Source: VRUE01 sp963702575
GTDB lineage: Bacteria; Actinomycetota; Thermoleophilia; Solirubrobacterales; 70-9
DNA: 64,000 nt
Reading direction: 5' to 3'
NCBI GenBank assembly: GCA_963702575.1
Contig: CAVPCU010000002.1
Span: forward strand, 1 to 64,000
Shown in pieces: positions 7,645 through 16,004 of this stretch. Position 1 is the stretch's first letter; the number at the start of each line of letters is the position of its first letter. A program made the translations under genes and the position numbers. The notes under the pieces were generated by a model. It made no database searches and was not told where the DNA came from. It worked only from the letters and a program-made list of their open reading frames with translations.

Positions 7645-10185
7645 ATGGCCAAGACCAGCGAAGTTGCCGCGCCGGCGGCAGTTCCCTCAGGCGCCGACAT
7701 CGAGCGGGCGGCGGCGTTTGCCCGCGAGCCGCTGCTGCTCGACGGCGAGGGGCCCGAGGCGCTCGCGCCCGGCACCGCCCGCCGCCGAGCCCTCGACGCC
7801 GCGCTGAAGGAGCTCGACGAGGGGGCGAGCGAGCCCTCGATCCAGTGGCGGCGCGACTTCTCGCTGCTGCTCGGGCTCGAGCGCCTGCTCGCCGACGAAC
7901 CGCCGAAGCTGCGCGACGGCGCCGAACTGAACCCGCACCAGGTCGACGCCCTCTCCGGCACCCTGACCGAGCTGATGGCCGAGCAGCAGACGGCGGCCGA
8001 AAACGGCGGTGGCGCTCGCCGCCGAGGAGGTCGCCGAGGCAGCCTCCGCCGACGGCGGGTCGCCGAGCGACGAGGGCGACGAGGAGGAGCCGGAGGACCT
8101 CGCCCCGGACGAGGAGCCGCAGGACTGGGAGGAAGAGCCGGACGAGGACGAGGAGGACGAGGAGGCGATCGCCGAGGCCGCCGAGGACCCGGGCGCCGCC
8201 CGCCGCTTCTGGTTCGAGCACGCCACCGGCGCCGGCAAGACCGTCGCCGCGGTCGGCTTCATCGACGCCACCCGCACCGGCGGCGTCCTCATCCTCACCC
8301 ACCGCCGCAACCTGGTCGAACAGTTCATCGGCGAGATCTCCGACCGCGGCTACAAGGAGCGCCTGCGCCCGCCGCTGCTCGGCGACCGCGACGACCCCGA
8401 AGGCCCGGTCACGGTCGAGACCTACCAGTGGTTCGTCCGCAACCACAAGCAGGTCTCCGACGCCTACTCGATCGTCATCTGCGACGAGGCGCACACCGCG
8501 CTGGGCGAGAAAACGAGCGCCTGCATCCGCGCCTGGACCGGCCCCGTCTTCATCGGCATGACCGCGACCGGGGCGCTGATCGCCCGCCATGTCGCCGACC
8601 TCTTCCCGACCCAGACCTCGCGCTTCGACCTCGCCCAGGCGGCGCGCCGCGGCGTGATCTCGCCGCTGCGCTGCCTCCGCATCCCGCCCGGGCCCGGGGT
8701 GCGCACGATCGCCAAGGTGCCGCTGCGCAAAGGCGAGGTCGACCAGGACTTCGACCAGGAGGAGCTGGCCGCGCTGCTCGACCAGGAGCCCTTCAACGTC
8801 GCCATCGCCGACCTCTACAAGACCCGCTTCAGCAAGACCCCCGGCGTCCTCTACACCGCCGGCGTCCAGCACGCGAAGAACGTCGCCAAGGCCTTCCAGA
8901 ACGCCGGCATCGTCGCCCGCGCCGTCTCCGGCGAGACGCCGAAGCGCGAACTGGCGGAGATCCTCGCCGCCTTCGAGCGCGGCGAGGTCGACGTCCTCTG
9001 CAACGCGATGCTGCTCGCCGAGGGCTGGAACTCGCCGCGGGCGACGATCTGCATGCACCTCGCGCCGACCGCCTCGCGGCGGATCTACCAGCAGCGGGTC
9101 GGCCGCGTCACCCGGCGGGCGCCCGGCAAGGAGGCCGGCCTGGTGATCGACTTCGTCCACCCGGCGACGACCCACGACGAGACGATCGTCACCCTGCACA
9201 GCCTGCTCGACCGCGACGTCTACCGCGGCGGCGCGATCGTCGTCGGGCCGGTGCGGCGCGGGCGCGGGCGCCGGGTGCGGGTCGAGCGGCGCATCGTCCC
9301 GGTCTCCGAGGACTCCGAAAAGCGCACCCAGGTGCTCGAACGCGAGCTCTGGCGGATCGCGGTCGAGAGCCTCGACTATCCCGAGCAGCACGCCTGGGCG
9401 GCGCTGGCCGGGGCGCGGGTCAACCCGCAGAACTGGCGCCGCGCCCGCTCGATGCTGCAGAACGATCAGACCAAAGAGCTGCGCCGCCGCTTCCTGCTGA
9501 CCTGCGTGCAGCGCAACCGCAACTCGCAGCTGCGGCTGAAAGCGCTGGCCGAGATCGCCGACCTGCGCGACGCCGAGGCCTTCGACGACGCGATCGAGAT
9601 CGTCGGCACGCTGGAGCCGCGAGGACAAGCGGGCGGGGACGAAATGCCTGCTGCAGGCGCTGGTCGACAAACGGATCGGGCGGCGCGACCAGGCGCAGGC
9701 GTGGGTCTGGCGGCTCGCCTCCTACACGCCGGAGCTGCACGAAGAGTACGCCGTGCAGCGCTGGCCGGAGACCAAGCGGCTGCTCGGCCTGCTGGTCAAC
9801 TCCTCCGGCCGCGCGCACGGTCGCAACGCCCGCCGGCTGGTCCACGCGGCGCGCAAACAGGACCGCCGCCTGGCCGTGGCGCTGCTGGCCGGCGCCGTCT
9901 CGCACACCCCCGAAGGCGAGGAGGTGCTGCGCGGGGCGCGGATGCGGATGGCCCGCAAACCTGCGGCGACCGCGCGCGAACTGCTGCGCAACTTCCCCAA
10001 AGGCGGCAAACGCCGGCGCAAGCGGAAAAAGCCGAAAGCGGGCGAGGGCGGCAACGGCGCCCGGCCGAGCGAGGCGAGGCTGTCGCGGCGGCGAGGCAAG
10101 GCCGGAGGAGAACGGCTCAGAGCCGCAGGTGGACCTCGCCGGCGCCGAGGACGACCCGGTCGCCGCCGGCGACAGCGACGAGTAG
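7645..10185 (+). pseudogene. large SF2 (DEAD/DEAH-like) helicase, frame broken two or three times
   Basis: ATG 7645 begins MAKTSEVAAPAAVPSGADIE. The helicase core lies in the second frame from about 8009: Walker A ATGAGKT, motif Ia THRRNLVEQF, motif II CDEAHTAL, motif III GMTATG, motif V region LCNAMLLAEGWNSPRA and motif VI YQQRVGRVTR. A C-terminal region of about 250 residues continues in a third frame (RDQAQAWVWRLASYTPELHE) and ends with a Lys/Arg-rich tail. An unusual acidic segment (over 30 Asp/Glu in about 60 residues) separates the Q-motif-like helix from Walker A. The architecture resembles DNA-repair or restriction-associated SF2 ATPases, but no nuclease motif was seen. Frame breaks near 8010 and 9620, and probably 10090, look like single-base errors. 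Confidence 0.75.
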
Positions 10186-10954
10186 GTCGCCCGAGTCCTC
10201 GATCCCGTCGGCGACCCCGGAGCCGCCGTCCCAGGAGATGCTCCGGCCGCGGAGAGCGTCGCGGGCGCGCCAGGCGGCAAGGATCTCCTCGCGCTCCGCC
10301 TAGACCCAGCGGTCGAGGTGACGGCTCACGGCTTCGGTTGCGGTAAGGAGGGTCGGGGGGAGGCCTTGGGAGTGCCTAGGTTCGCTTCGCCTGCGGCTCC
10401 GCTCACTATGTTGGAGCGGCTTCGCCGCTGGAATCTCTCGCCGGTGCGCCGCTTCGCGAGGCACTTCCAAGGCCTCCCCCCGACTCCCCTCGCTCGGGTC
10501 GAAGAGCGAGACCGCCGTTGTCGCGGAGGTCGGGCGGGAACTCGTCTGGAGCGATGGTCAGGTTCATGCCGACGCCGATCACGGCCCAGCCGTCCTGGGG
10601 CTTGGCCTCGATGAGGACGCCGGCGAGCTTGCGGCCGTCGACCCAGACGTCGTTCGGCCACTTGATCTTGCACTCGATCCCGGGTTGCAGCTCCTCAGCA
10701 GCCTCGCAGACGGCGAGCGGCACGGCGAGCGGGAGCAGCAGGTGGCGCTCGTCGAGGGGGCGCAGGACCGCCGAGTAGAGCAGCGCCTTGGCTGGCGGGG
10801 CGGTCCAGGTGCGCCCCTGCCGCCCGCGCCCGGCGGTCTGCTCGCCGGCGGTGACGATCGTCCCGTGCGGCGCGCCGGCCTCGACCAGCTCACGCGCCCG
10901 GGCGTTGGTCGAGTCCGTGACCCGGAAGTGCCGATGCGGGGCGCCGAAGCTCAT
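10117..10954 (-). pseudogene. birA: biotin-protein ligase interrupted by palindromic repeat A
   Basis: ATG 10954 (AAGG 12 bases upstream) opens the catalytic domain of a class I BirA without a DNA-binding domain. It shows HRHFRVTDSTNARARELVEA, the biotinyl-AMP loop GRGRQGRTW, and KWPNDVWVDGRKLAGVLIEA with IGVGMNL. After DEFPPDLRDN the frame breaks and a 133-bp foldback repeat lies in the gene. Beyond it the SH3-like C-terminal domain continues (ILAAWRARDALRGRSISWDG, LLVAVAGGDRVVLGAGEVHL) to TGA at 10117. One indel and one in-frame TAG (10300-10302) also interrupt it. With the indel ignored, the repeat itself is open in the frame of the C-terminal domain. The gene's 3' end overlaps the convergent helicase gene by about 70 bases. 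Confidence 0.75.
10352..10484. repeat. palindromic repeat A, copy 1 (inside birA)
   Basis: A 133-bp foldback element. The terminal arms are about 25 bases (left begins GTCGGGGGGAGGCCTTGG, right ends AAGGCCTCCCCCCGAC) with one mismatch. The interior (TTCGCTTCGCCTGCGG and TCTCGCCGGTGCGCCGCTTC) is nearly identical to a second copy at 19032-19172: by eye 4 mismatches over the 88 interior bases. Relative to copy 2 the arms differ at paired positions (GGCC versus GGTC on the left, GGCC versus GACC on the right), so pairing is preserved. Read on the minus strand the repeat is open in one frame (VPREAAHRREIPAAKPL, then HSERSRRRSEP). Confidence 0.9.
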
Positions 10955-11008
10955 CCGCCGGCCTTCGATTGCTGGATTTTCCACATGAGGCTGGGGAAAA
11001 AGCAGCAA

Positions 11009-12622
11009 TCAGTGAGCGGTGTCGGCGAGGAGGGCGGCGACTAGGCCGTCGATGTCATGGGGATCGGCCTCGACTGCGACCTCGAGGCCGGCGTCGCGGG
11101 CGGCTTCGCTGGTTATCGGGCCGATCGAGACGACTCGGGCGCCTCTGGGGAAGCGGTCGCCAAGGGCCTCGGTCAGGTTGCGGACGGTCGAGGAGGAGGT
11201 GAAGGTGACGTAGTCGGCGCCTTGCGCGGCCTCGACCGCCTCGGGCGTGGGGTCCTCGCGCACGGTCTCGTAGAGGCCGACGACGTCGACCTCGGCGCCG
11301 CGCTCGCGCAGCGCGTCGGGGAGGACGTCGCGCGCCTCGGCGGCCCGGGCGATCAGCGCACGGCGTCCCTCGACCTCCACTGGCGCCAGCGCCTCAACCA
11401 GCGCCTCGGCGACGAACCGCTCGGGGACGATGTCGGCGCCGATCCCATGCTCGGCGAGGGCGCCTGCGGTCCCGGGACCGATCGCCGCGACCGTCGTGCC
11501 GGCCTTCGCGGCAGCGCCCGGTCCCTCTTTCTCTACCTGCTTGCTGTTCTCAGGCCCGCCAAGCGCTCGCGCGTCTAGCCCAGCGGCCTGCAGCGCGTCG
11601 AACAGCAGATGCGCACCGTTCGGGCTCGTCACGCAGACCAGGGCGTACTCGCCGATCCGCTCGACCGCCCGCCGCACCTCCTCGCTCTCGATCCGCGGCT
11701 CGATCCGGATCGCCGGCAGCTCGACCACCTCGGCGCCGAGCCCGCGCAGCGTCGCCGCGAGCCCGCTTGCCTGCGCGCGCGCCCGCGTTACGACGACGCG
11801 CTTTTCGGACAGCGGCCGCCGCTCGAGCCACTCGAGCGCCTCGCGCCGCTCGACCACCGGGCCGACGACGATAAGCGCCGGCGCGCCGATTCCCTCGCGC
11901 TCGATTACCTCGGCCAGCGTGCCGAGCGTCGCGACGACGGTGCGCTGTCCCTCCATCGTGCCGCGCTCGACCGCAGCCGCCGGCTCGCCGGCGTCTCTGC
12001 CCGCCGCGATCAGCGCCGCCGCGTTCTCGGCGAGCCGTTTCACTCCCATGTAGAAGACCAACGTGCCGGGGAAGCGCGCGAGCGCCTCCCACTCAAGCGC
12101 CGTCTCGGCCTTCCCAGGATCCTCGTGGCCGGTGACGAAGGCGACGGCGGATGCGTCGTCGCGATGGGTGACCGGGATGCCGGCGTAGGCGCTCGCCGCC
12201 ACCCCAGCGGTGACGCCCGGCACGACCTCGAACTCGACCCCCGCCGCGCGCAGCGCTTCCCCCTCCTCGCCGCCGCGCCCGAAGACGAACGGATCGCCCC
12301 CCTTCAGCCGCACCACGCTCTTGCCCGCCCGCGCCGCCTCGACCAGCATCGAGTTGATCGCCCCCTGAGCCATCGAAGACGTGCCGCACTTTGAGTACCC
12401 ATAGTGGCCCCTAAAGTGCGGCACGTCAGTGGGGGCGGAGTGCTTGCCGACGTAGACGAGCTCGGCCTCGGCGCGGGCGCCGTCGAGGGCGCCGGGAGGG
12501 ATCAGGCGGTCGTAGAAGATCGCGTCGGCCGAGGCGATCAGCTCCAGCGAGCGCGCGGTCATCAGGCCGGGGTCGCCGGGACCCGCCCCGACCAGATACA
12601 CGACGCCCGACCGCGCGCTCAC
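11009..12622 (-). CDS. cobA-hemD: fused uroporphyrinogen-III C-methyltransferase / uroporphyrinogen-III synthase
   Basis: GTG 12622, preceded by AGGGGA, begins an N-terminal SUMT domain (residues 1-~265) with VYLVGAGPGDPGLMTARSLE, VVRLKGGDPFVFGRGGEEGE and EVVPGVTAGVAASAYAGIPV. The C-terminal HemD domain begins near RVVVTRARAQASGLAATLRG and includes DYVTFTSSSTVRNL. The protein cyclises hydroxymethylbilane to uroporphyrinogen III and can divert it to precorrin-2, as in many actinobacterial fusions. Two segments look inserted. About 17 residues around residue 66-82 are encoded by a perfect 50-bp palindrome between HSAPT and MAQGAINSML. About 18 residues (GPENSKQVEKEGPGAAAK, DNA 11503-11562) sit before VAAIGPGTAGAL. 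It follows hemC and precedes birA. Confidence 0.92.
   Translation of the reverse strand: MSARSGVVYLVGAGPGDPGLMTARSLELIASADAIFYDRLIPPGALDGARAEAELVYVGKHSAPTDVPHFRGHYGYSKCGTSSMAQGAINSMLVEAARAGKSVVRLKGGDPFVFGRGGEEGEALRAAGVEFEVVPGVTAGVAASAYAGIPVTHRDDASAVAFVTGHEDPGKAETALEWEALARFPGTLVFYMGVKRLAENAAALIAAGRDAGEPAAAVERGTMEGQRTVVATLGTLAEVIEREGIGAPALIVVGPVVERREALEWLERRPLSEKRVVVTRARAQASGLAATLRGLGAEVVELPAIRIEPRIESEEVRRAVERIGEYALVCVTSPNGAHLLFDALQAAGLDARALGGPENSKQVEKEGPGAAAKAGTTVAAIGPGTAGALAEHGIGADIVPERFVAEALVEALAPVEVEGRRALIARAAEARDVLPDALRERGAEVDVVGLYETVREDPTPEAVEAAQGADYVTFTSSSTVRNLTEALGDRFPRGARVVSIGPITSEAARDAGLEVAVEADPHDIDGLVAALLADTAH
12378..12427. repeat. palindromic element B: 15-bp perfect arms inside cobA-hemD
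   Basis: The arms GACGTGCCGCACTTT and AAAGTGCGGCACGTC are exact reverse complements flanking a 20-base loop. The 50-bp unit lies inside the methyltransferase domain of the fused gene and is read through in frame, adding about 17 residues (PHFRGHYGYSKCG in the middle). These are absent from the usual K-(8 residues)-Q..IN spacing of the family. The arm and loop sizes resemble the hairpin at 22742-22790 although the sequences differ. Confidence 0.85.
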
Positions 12623-12638
12623 GCTCGATCCCCTGACC

Positions 12639-12686
12639 GCGCATCCGACATTGACCACACCAGGGTGGGGTGAAAGTCGGATGCGC
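12639..12686. repeat. palindromic element C, copy 1 (hemC-cobA gap)
   Basis: This 48-bp element has perfect 11-base arms GCGCATCCGAC and GTCGGATGCGC and an inner ACCACACC/TGGGGT pairing. It occupies almost the entire gap between the hemC stop (12687) and the cobA start (12622). A related copy at 19866-19913 inside rarA shares GCGCATCCGA, GACCACAC and AAGTCGG at the same spacing; by eye 37 of 48 positions match. Confidence 0.7.
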
Positions 12687-13580
12687 TCATGCGAGTGCCT
12701 CGGCGCGGTCGAGGATGTCGCGGGCGCCGGCGCCGAGTAGACGCTCGGCGAGCAGCGCGCCGGCCGCGGCCGGCTCCGCCGCCTCGCCCTCGACCCGGTC
12801 GCGGATCCACTCGCTGCCGTCGGGCAGGCCGACGAAGGCCTCGACGACGAGCGACGCGGCGCCGTCCTCCCCGGGAGCGCCGCCGACCCGCGCGTGGACG
12901 CCGATCGGCGTCGTGCAATCCGCCTCGAGCAGGGCGACGACGGCGCGCTCGGCGGTCAGCTCGCGCAGGGCGGTCTCCTCGCCGATTGCAGCAGCAGCGG
13001 CGATCGACTCCCCGTCCCCCTCGCGGACCTGCAGCACCAGCGCACCCTGTCCCGCCGCCGGCGTCATCGACTCGACCGGCAGCGCGAAGCTCGCCTCGCC
13101 CTCGCGCCCCAGCCGGCGCAGCCCGGCGGCGGCGAGGACGATCGCGTCGAGCTCCCCCTCGGCCAGCTTGCGCAGGCGGGTGTCGACGTTGCCATGCAGC
13201 TCGCTCACCCGCAGGTCGGGACGCGCGGCGAGCAGCTGAGCACGCCGTCGCAGGCTGGCGGTGCCGACCCGGGCGCCTTCGGGCACGTCCTCGAGCGAGT
13301 CGCCGACCCCGATCCAGACGTCCGCCGAGTCCTCTCGCGCCGGCACCGCAGCAATCACCAGCCCCTCCGGAATCTCAGCCGGCACATCCTTGGCCGAATG
13401 AACCCCAATCTCCGCCTCGCCGTCCAGCAGCGCTCGCTCAACCCCCCGCACAAACCGCCCCTTGTCCCCGAGCTCCCCGTCGGAGGAGCACTCGACCAGC
13501 TCAGCACCTCCAAGCAGCTCAGCGACCTGACCGGCTTGTGCTTTGGCGAGTGCGCTGCCGCGAGTAGCGATTCGAATCAT
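12687..13580 (-). CDS. hemC: hydroxymethylbilane synthase (porphobilinogen deaminase)
   Basis: ATG 13580 gives MIRIATRGSALAKAQAGQVA, the usual N-terminus. Further signatures are GRFVRGVERALLDGEAEIGV, HSAKDVP, LRRRAQLLAARPDL and HGNVDTRLRKL (substrate-binding Arg residues), DAIVLAAAGLRRLG and the cofactor-attachment Cys in ADCTTPIGVHA. At 297 residues the enzyme is of normal length and appears intact. It polymerises four porphobilinogen units to hydroxymethylbilane for the next enzyme, HemD, encoded immediately downstream. No clear Shine-Dalgarno precedes the start. The upstream gap to hemA is filled by a nested palindrome and the downstream gap by element C. Confidence 0.95.
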   Translation of the reverse strand: MIRIATRGSALAKAQAGQVAELLGGAELVECSSDGELGDKGRFVRGVERALLDGEAEIGVHSAKDVPAEIPEGLVIAAVPAREDSADVWIGVGDSLEDVPEGARVGTASLRRRAQLLAARPDLRVSELHGNVDTRLRKLAEGELDAIVLAAAGLRRLGREGEASFALPVESMTPAAGQGALVLQVREGDGESIAAAAAIGEETALRELTAERAVVALLEADCTTPIGVHARVGGAPGEDGAASLVVEAFVGLPDGSEWIRDRVEGEAAEPAAAGALLAERLLGAGARDILDRAEALA

Positions 13581-13598
13581 CAGGAAGCGTGTGGAGTA

Positions 13599-13713
13599 GG
13601 AGCCGATCCCGGTAGGGGTGGAGCGTCTTGTACTTTTTTTGCGGAAGCCATGGCGGACAGCCAATAACTGTCTTCAAAAAAAGTTAAGCGGAACCCCTAC
13701 CGGGATCGGCTCC
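13599..13713. repeat. palindromic element D: nested foldback between hemA and hemC
   Basis: The outer arms GGAGCCGATCCCGGTAGGGGT (13599-13619; 21 bases) and their exact complement (13693-13713) enclose inner arms ACTTTTTTTG (13632-13641) and CAAAAAAAGT (13675-13684). The inner runs of T and A are exceptional in this GC-rich DNA. The right arm is translated as the last residues of HemA (GADPGRG), and the hemA TAA stop is at 13684-13686 at the edge of the inner arm. The element ends 19 bases from the hemC start codon. Confidence 0.85.
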
Positions 13714-15046
13714 CCCACCGGAACGGGCTTTTCGCAACTCAGTCACATTGGCACCCGCCTCTCCCTCAGGCTCGGTCTCCACGTCGAGCCCGAACAGCTC
13801 ACGCAGCGCGCTGACGTAGAGGTAGGCGTCGTCGCTGCCGGCGGCGCGCTTCATCCGCAGGGTCGGCTCGTGCAGGAGCCGCGCCGCGATCGCCTTCGAC
13901 ATCGCGGTGAGCCGTTCGCGGTCGGCCTCGCCGAGGCTCTCCCAGCGACCGTCGTTCTCGGCCAGCACCCGGCGCACGACCTCGTCGGCGCGCTCGCGCA
14001 GCGCGGCGATCGTCGGCACCACCTCGAGCGAGGCGAGCCAGCGCTCGAAGCGGTCGAGCTCGGCGTCGATGATCTTCTCCGCCCGCCGCGCCTCGGCCTC
14101 GCGGCCGCTGGCGTTGCGCTCGACGATCTGCTGGACGTCGTCGATGTCGTGCAGGCTGACCCCGGCGACCTCGCGGCACTCGGGCTCGACGTCGCGCGGC
14201 ACGGCGATGTCGACCAGCAGCAGCGGCCGCCCGTCCCGTCCCGCCATCACCTGCTCGAGGTCGTCGCGCTCGACGATGTGGTGCGGCGAGTTGGTCGCCG
14301 AGACGACGATGTCGGCCGCGGCGAGCTGCTCGGGCAGCTCCTCGAAGCGGACCGCGGCGCCCTCGAAGCGCTCGGCCAGGCCGATCGCGCGGTCGTAGTG
14401 GCGGTTGGCGACGAAGACGGTGGCGACGCCGCGGGCGACCAGCGCCCGCGCGACCAGCTCGGCGGTCTCGCCGGCGCCGATCACCAGCACCCGCCGCTCG
14501 CCGAGGTCGCCGAGCGTGCGGCGCGCCAGCTCGACCGCGACCGAGGGGATCGAGACGCCCTTCTCGCCGACCGCGGTCTCCTCGCGCACCCGCCCGCCGC
14601 GCGGCGAGCGCGCCGCGGAAGAGGCGGTTGAGGATCGGCCCGGTCGCGCTCTCGACCAGCGCCAGCTCGTAGGCGCGTTTGACCTGGCCCTGGATCTCGG
14701 CCTCGCCGAGGATCATCGAGTCGAGCCCGGCGGTGACGCGGAAGAGATGGCGGGCGGCCTCGGTCGAGCGCAGCGAGTAGAGGTGGCCGAGCAGCTCGGT
14801 CGGGCGGATCTCCGCCTGGCGGGTGAGCACGCCGAGCGCTGTCGACTCGGCTTCGACCGGGTCGGAGACGATCAGGTAGAGCTCGGTCCGGTTGCAGGTC
14901 GAGATCGCCGCCGCCTCGTGGATCCCCTCCGAGGCGGTCAGCTCTCGAAGCGCGCCGGCGGCGCTGCCCTCGGTCAGCGAGAGCCGCTCGCGCAGGTCGA
15001 GCGGCGCCGTCTTGTGGGAGACGCCCAGGGCGAGCAGCTCAGACAT
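13684..15046 (-). pseudogene. hemA: glutamyl-tRNA reductase, one frameshift in the middle
   Basis: ATG 15046 starts MSELLALGVSHKTAPLDLRE with the catalytic STCNRTELYL Cys, HLFRVTAGLDSMILGEAEIQ and QVKRAYELA. Near 14600 the frame changes and continues as VREETAVGEKGVSIPSVAVE, VLVIGAGETAELVARALVAR (NADPH site) and ADIVVSATNSPHHIV, with a C-terminal dimerisation helix region. Both halves are well conserved and join cleanly, so a single indel, probably a sequence error, is more likely than loss of this first enzyme of C5 heme synthesis. The last ~10 residues (SGGGADPGRGSA) are encoded by the arm of palindromic element D. The start overlaps the ccmD stop by 8 bases. Confidence 0.88.
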
Positions 15047-15254
15047 CGACGGTCACCTTCTCGGACTCCCGCTCGCCGCGCGCCTCGGCGAAACCGGCGA
15101 GGTCGCGCAGCTCCCGCTCGATCCGCTGCAGTTTCGCCGCCATGATCCCGACGTAGATCACCAGCAGGAGGACGAAGACGATGTAGGCGCCGGCGACGTA
15201 CTTGCCGGCTTCGTCGAGCGGCAGGGCGGGGGCGCCCGCAAGTGGGACGAGCAT
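15039..15254 (-). CDS. ccmD: CcmD-like small membrane protein
   Basis: A 71-residue protein with one membrane helix (AGAYIVFVLLLVIYVGIMAA, about residues 21-40) followed by a charged helix KLQRIERELRDLAGF. Size, topology and position directly after ccmC match CcmD, the small subunit that helps release heme-loaded CcmE from the CcmABC complex. Its ATG overlaps the ccmC stop by one base and its stop overlaps the hemA start, so it is translationally linked to both pathways. The identification rests on position and topology because CcmD is poorly conserved. Confidence 0.75.
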   Translation of the reverse strand: MLVPLAGAPALPLDEAGKYVAGAYIVFVLLLVIYVGIMAAKLQRIERELRDLAGFAEARGERESEKVTVDV

Positions 15255-15976
15255 CAGCTCACCTCCGGCGCGACGCGCGGCCCGCCGCCGGCCGCTGGGG
15301 CGTCGAGCGCCCGGCGCAGCCGCTTCAGCTGGCCGGAGGCGCTCTTCGCCGTCAGCTCGAACTTGACCAGGGTCACCCAGAGCAGGCCGATCGCCAGGAG
15401 CGAGGCGAGGAAGGTCAGCATCATCGAGCCGGGCAGGCCGCCGTTGGCGGTGGCGAAGACGCGCGGGTGGACGAGGCTCTGCGCCATCCTCACCGCGACG
15501 AAGTTGAGCGGCACGAAGGCGCCGGCGACGATCGCGAAGACCGAGGCGTAGCGGCCCTGGCGCTCGCGGTCCTCGATCGCGTAGCGGAACGGGTAGTAGG
15601 TCGCGTACATCAGGAAGACGATCAGGAAGCTGACCAGGGTCGGCTCGTTCCAGACCCACCAGTGCCCCCACGAGGCCTTGGCCCAGATCGAGCCGGTGAT
15701 CAGCACGGCGACGCCGAAGATCACCGAGATGTGGATCGAGACGTAGGAGTACGCGTCCCAGCGGGAGTTGCCGCTGCGCAGGTGGAGCACGGCGAACACA
15801 CCGCCGATCACGAACCCGGCCAGCGCGGTCATCGCCAGCGGCACGTGCAGGTAGAAGATCTTCTGGATGAAGCCCTGGTCGGCGTCGAGCGGGGCATAGA
15901 AGAAGACCAGCGAGAGCGACACGGCGAACGCCGCGACGGTCGCGATCGAGAGTGGTCTCAAGCCTTTGCCGTACAT
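15254..15976 (-). CDS. ccmC: CcmC-like heme exporter / cytochrome c biogenesis protein
   Basis: The 240-residue protein has six predicted membrane helices. It contains the tryptophan-rich heme-handling loop WGHWWVWNEPTL and flanking histidines (FYLHVPLAM, YVSIHISV, SLVHPRVF), as in CcmC/CcsA proteins. The canonical WGxxWxWD has Asn in place of Asp here. CcmC delivers heme to CcmE on the extracytoplasmic side. The gene sits between ccmB and ccmD in the usual order. The start at ATG 15976 lies 28 bases after the ccmB stop. No CcmE or CcmF gene is in this window. Confidence 0.92.
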   Translation of the reverse strand: MYGKGLRPLSIATVAAFAVSLSLVFFYAPLDADQGFIQKIFYLHVPLAMTALAGFVIGGVFAVLHLRSGNSRWDAYSYVSIHISVIFGVAVLITGSIWAKASWGHWWVWNEPTLVSFLIVFLMYATYYPFRYAIEDRERQGRYASVFAIVAGAFVPLNFVAVRMAQSLVHPRVFATANGGLPGSMMLTFLASLLAIGLLWVTLVKFELTAKSASGQLKRLRRALDAPAAGGGPRVAPEVS

Positions 15977-16004
15977 GCGCTTGGCGGGAGAGGCGGCCGG
16001 CGCC

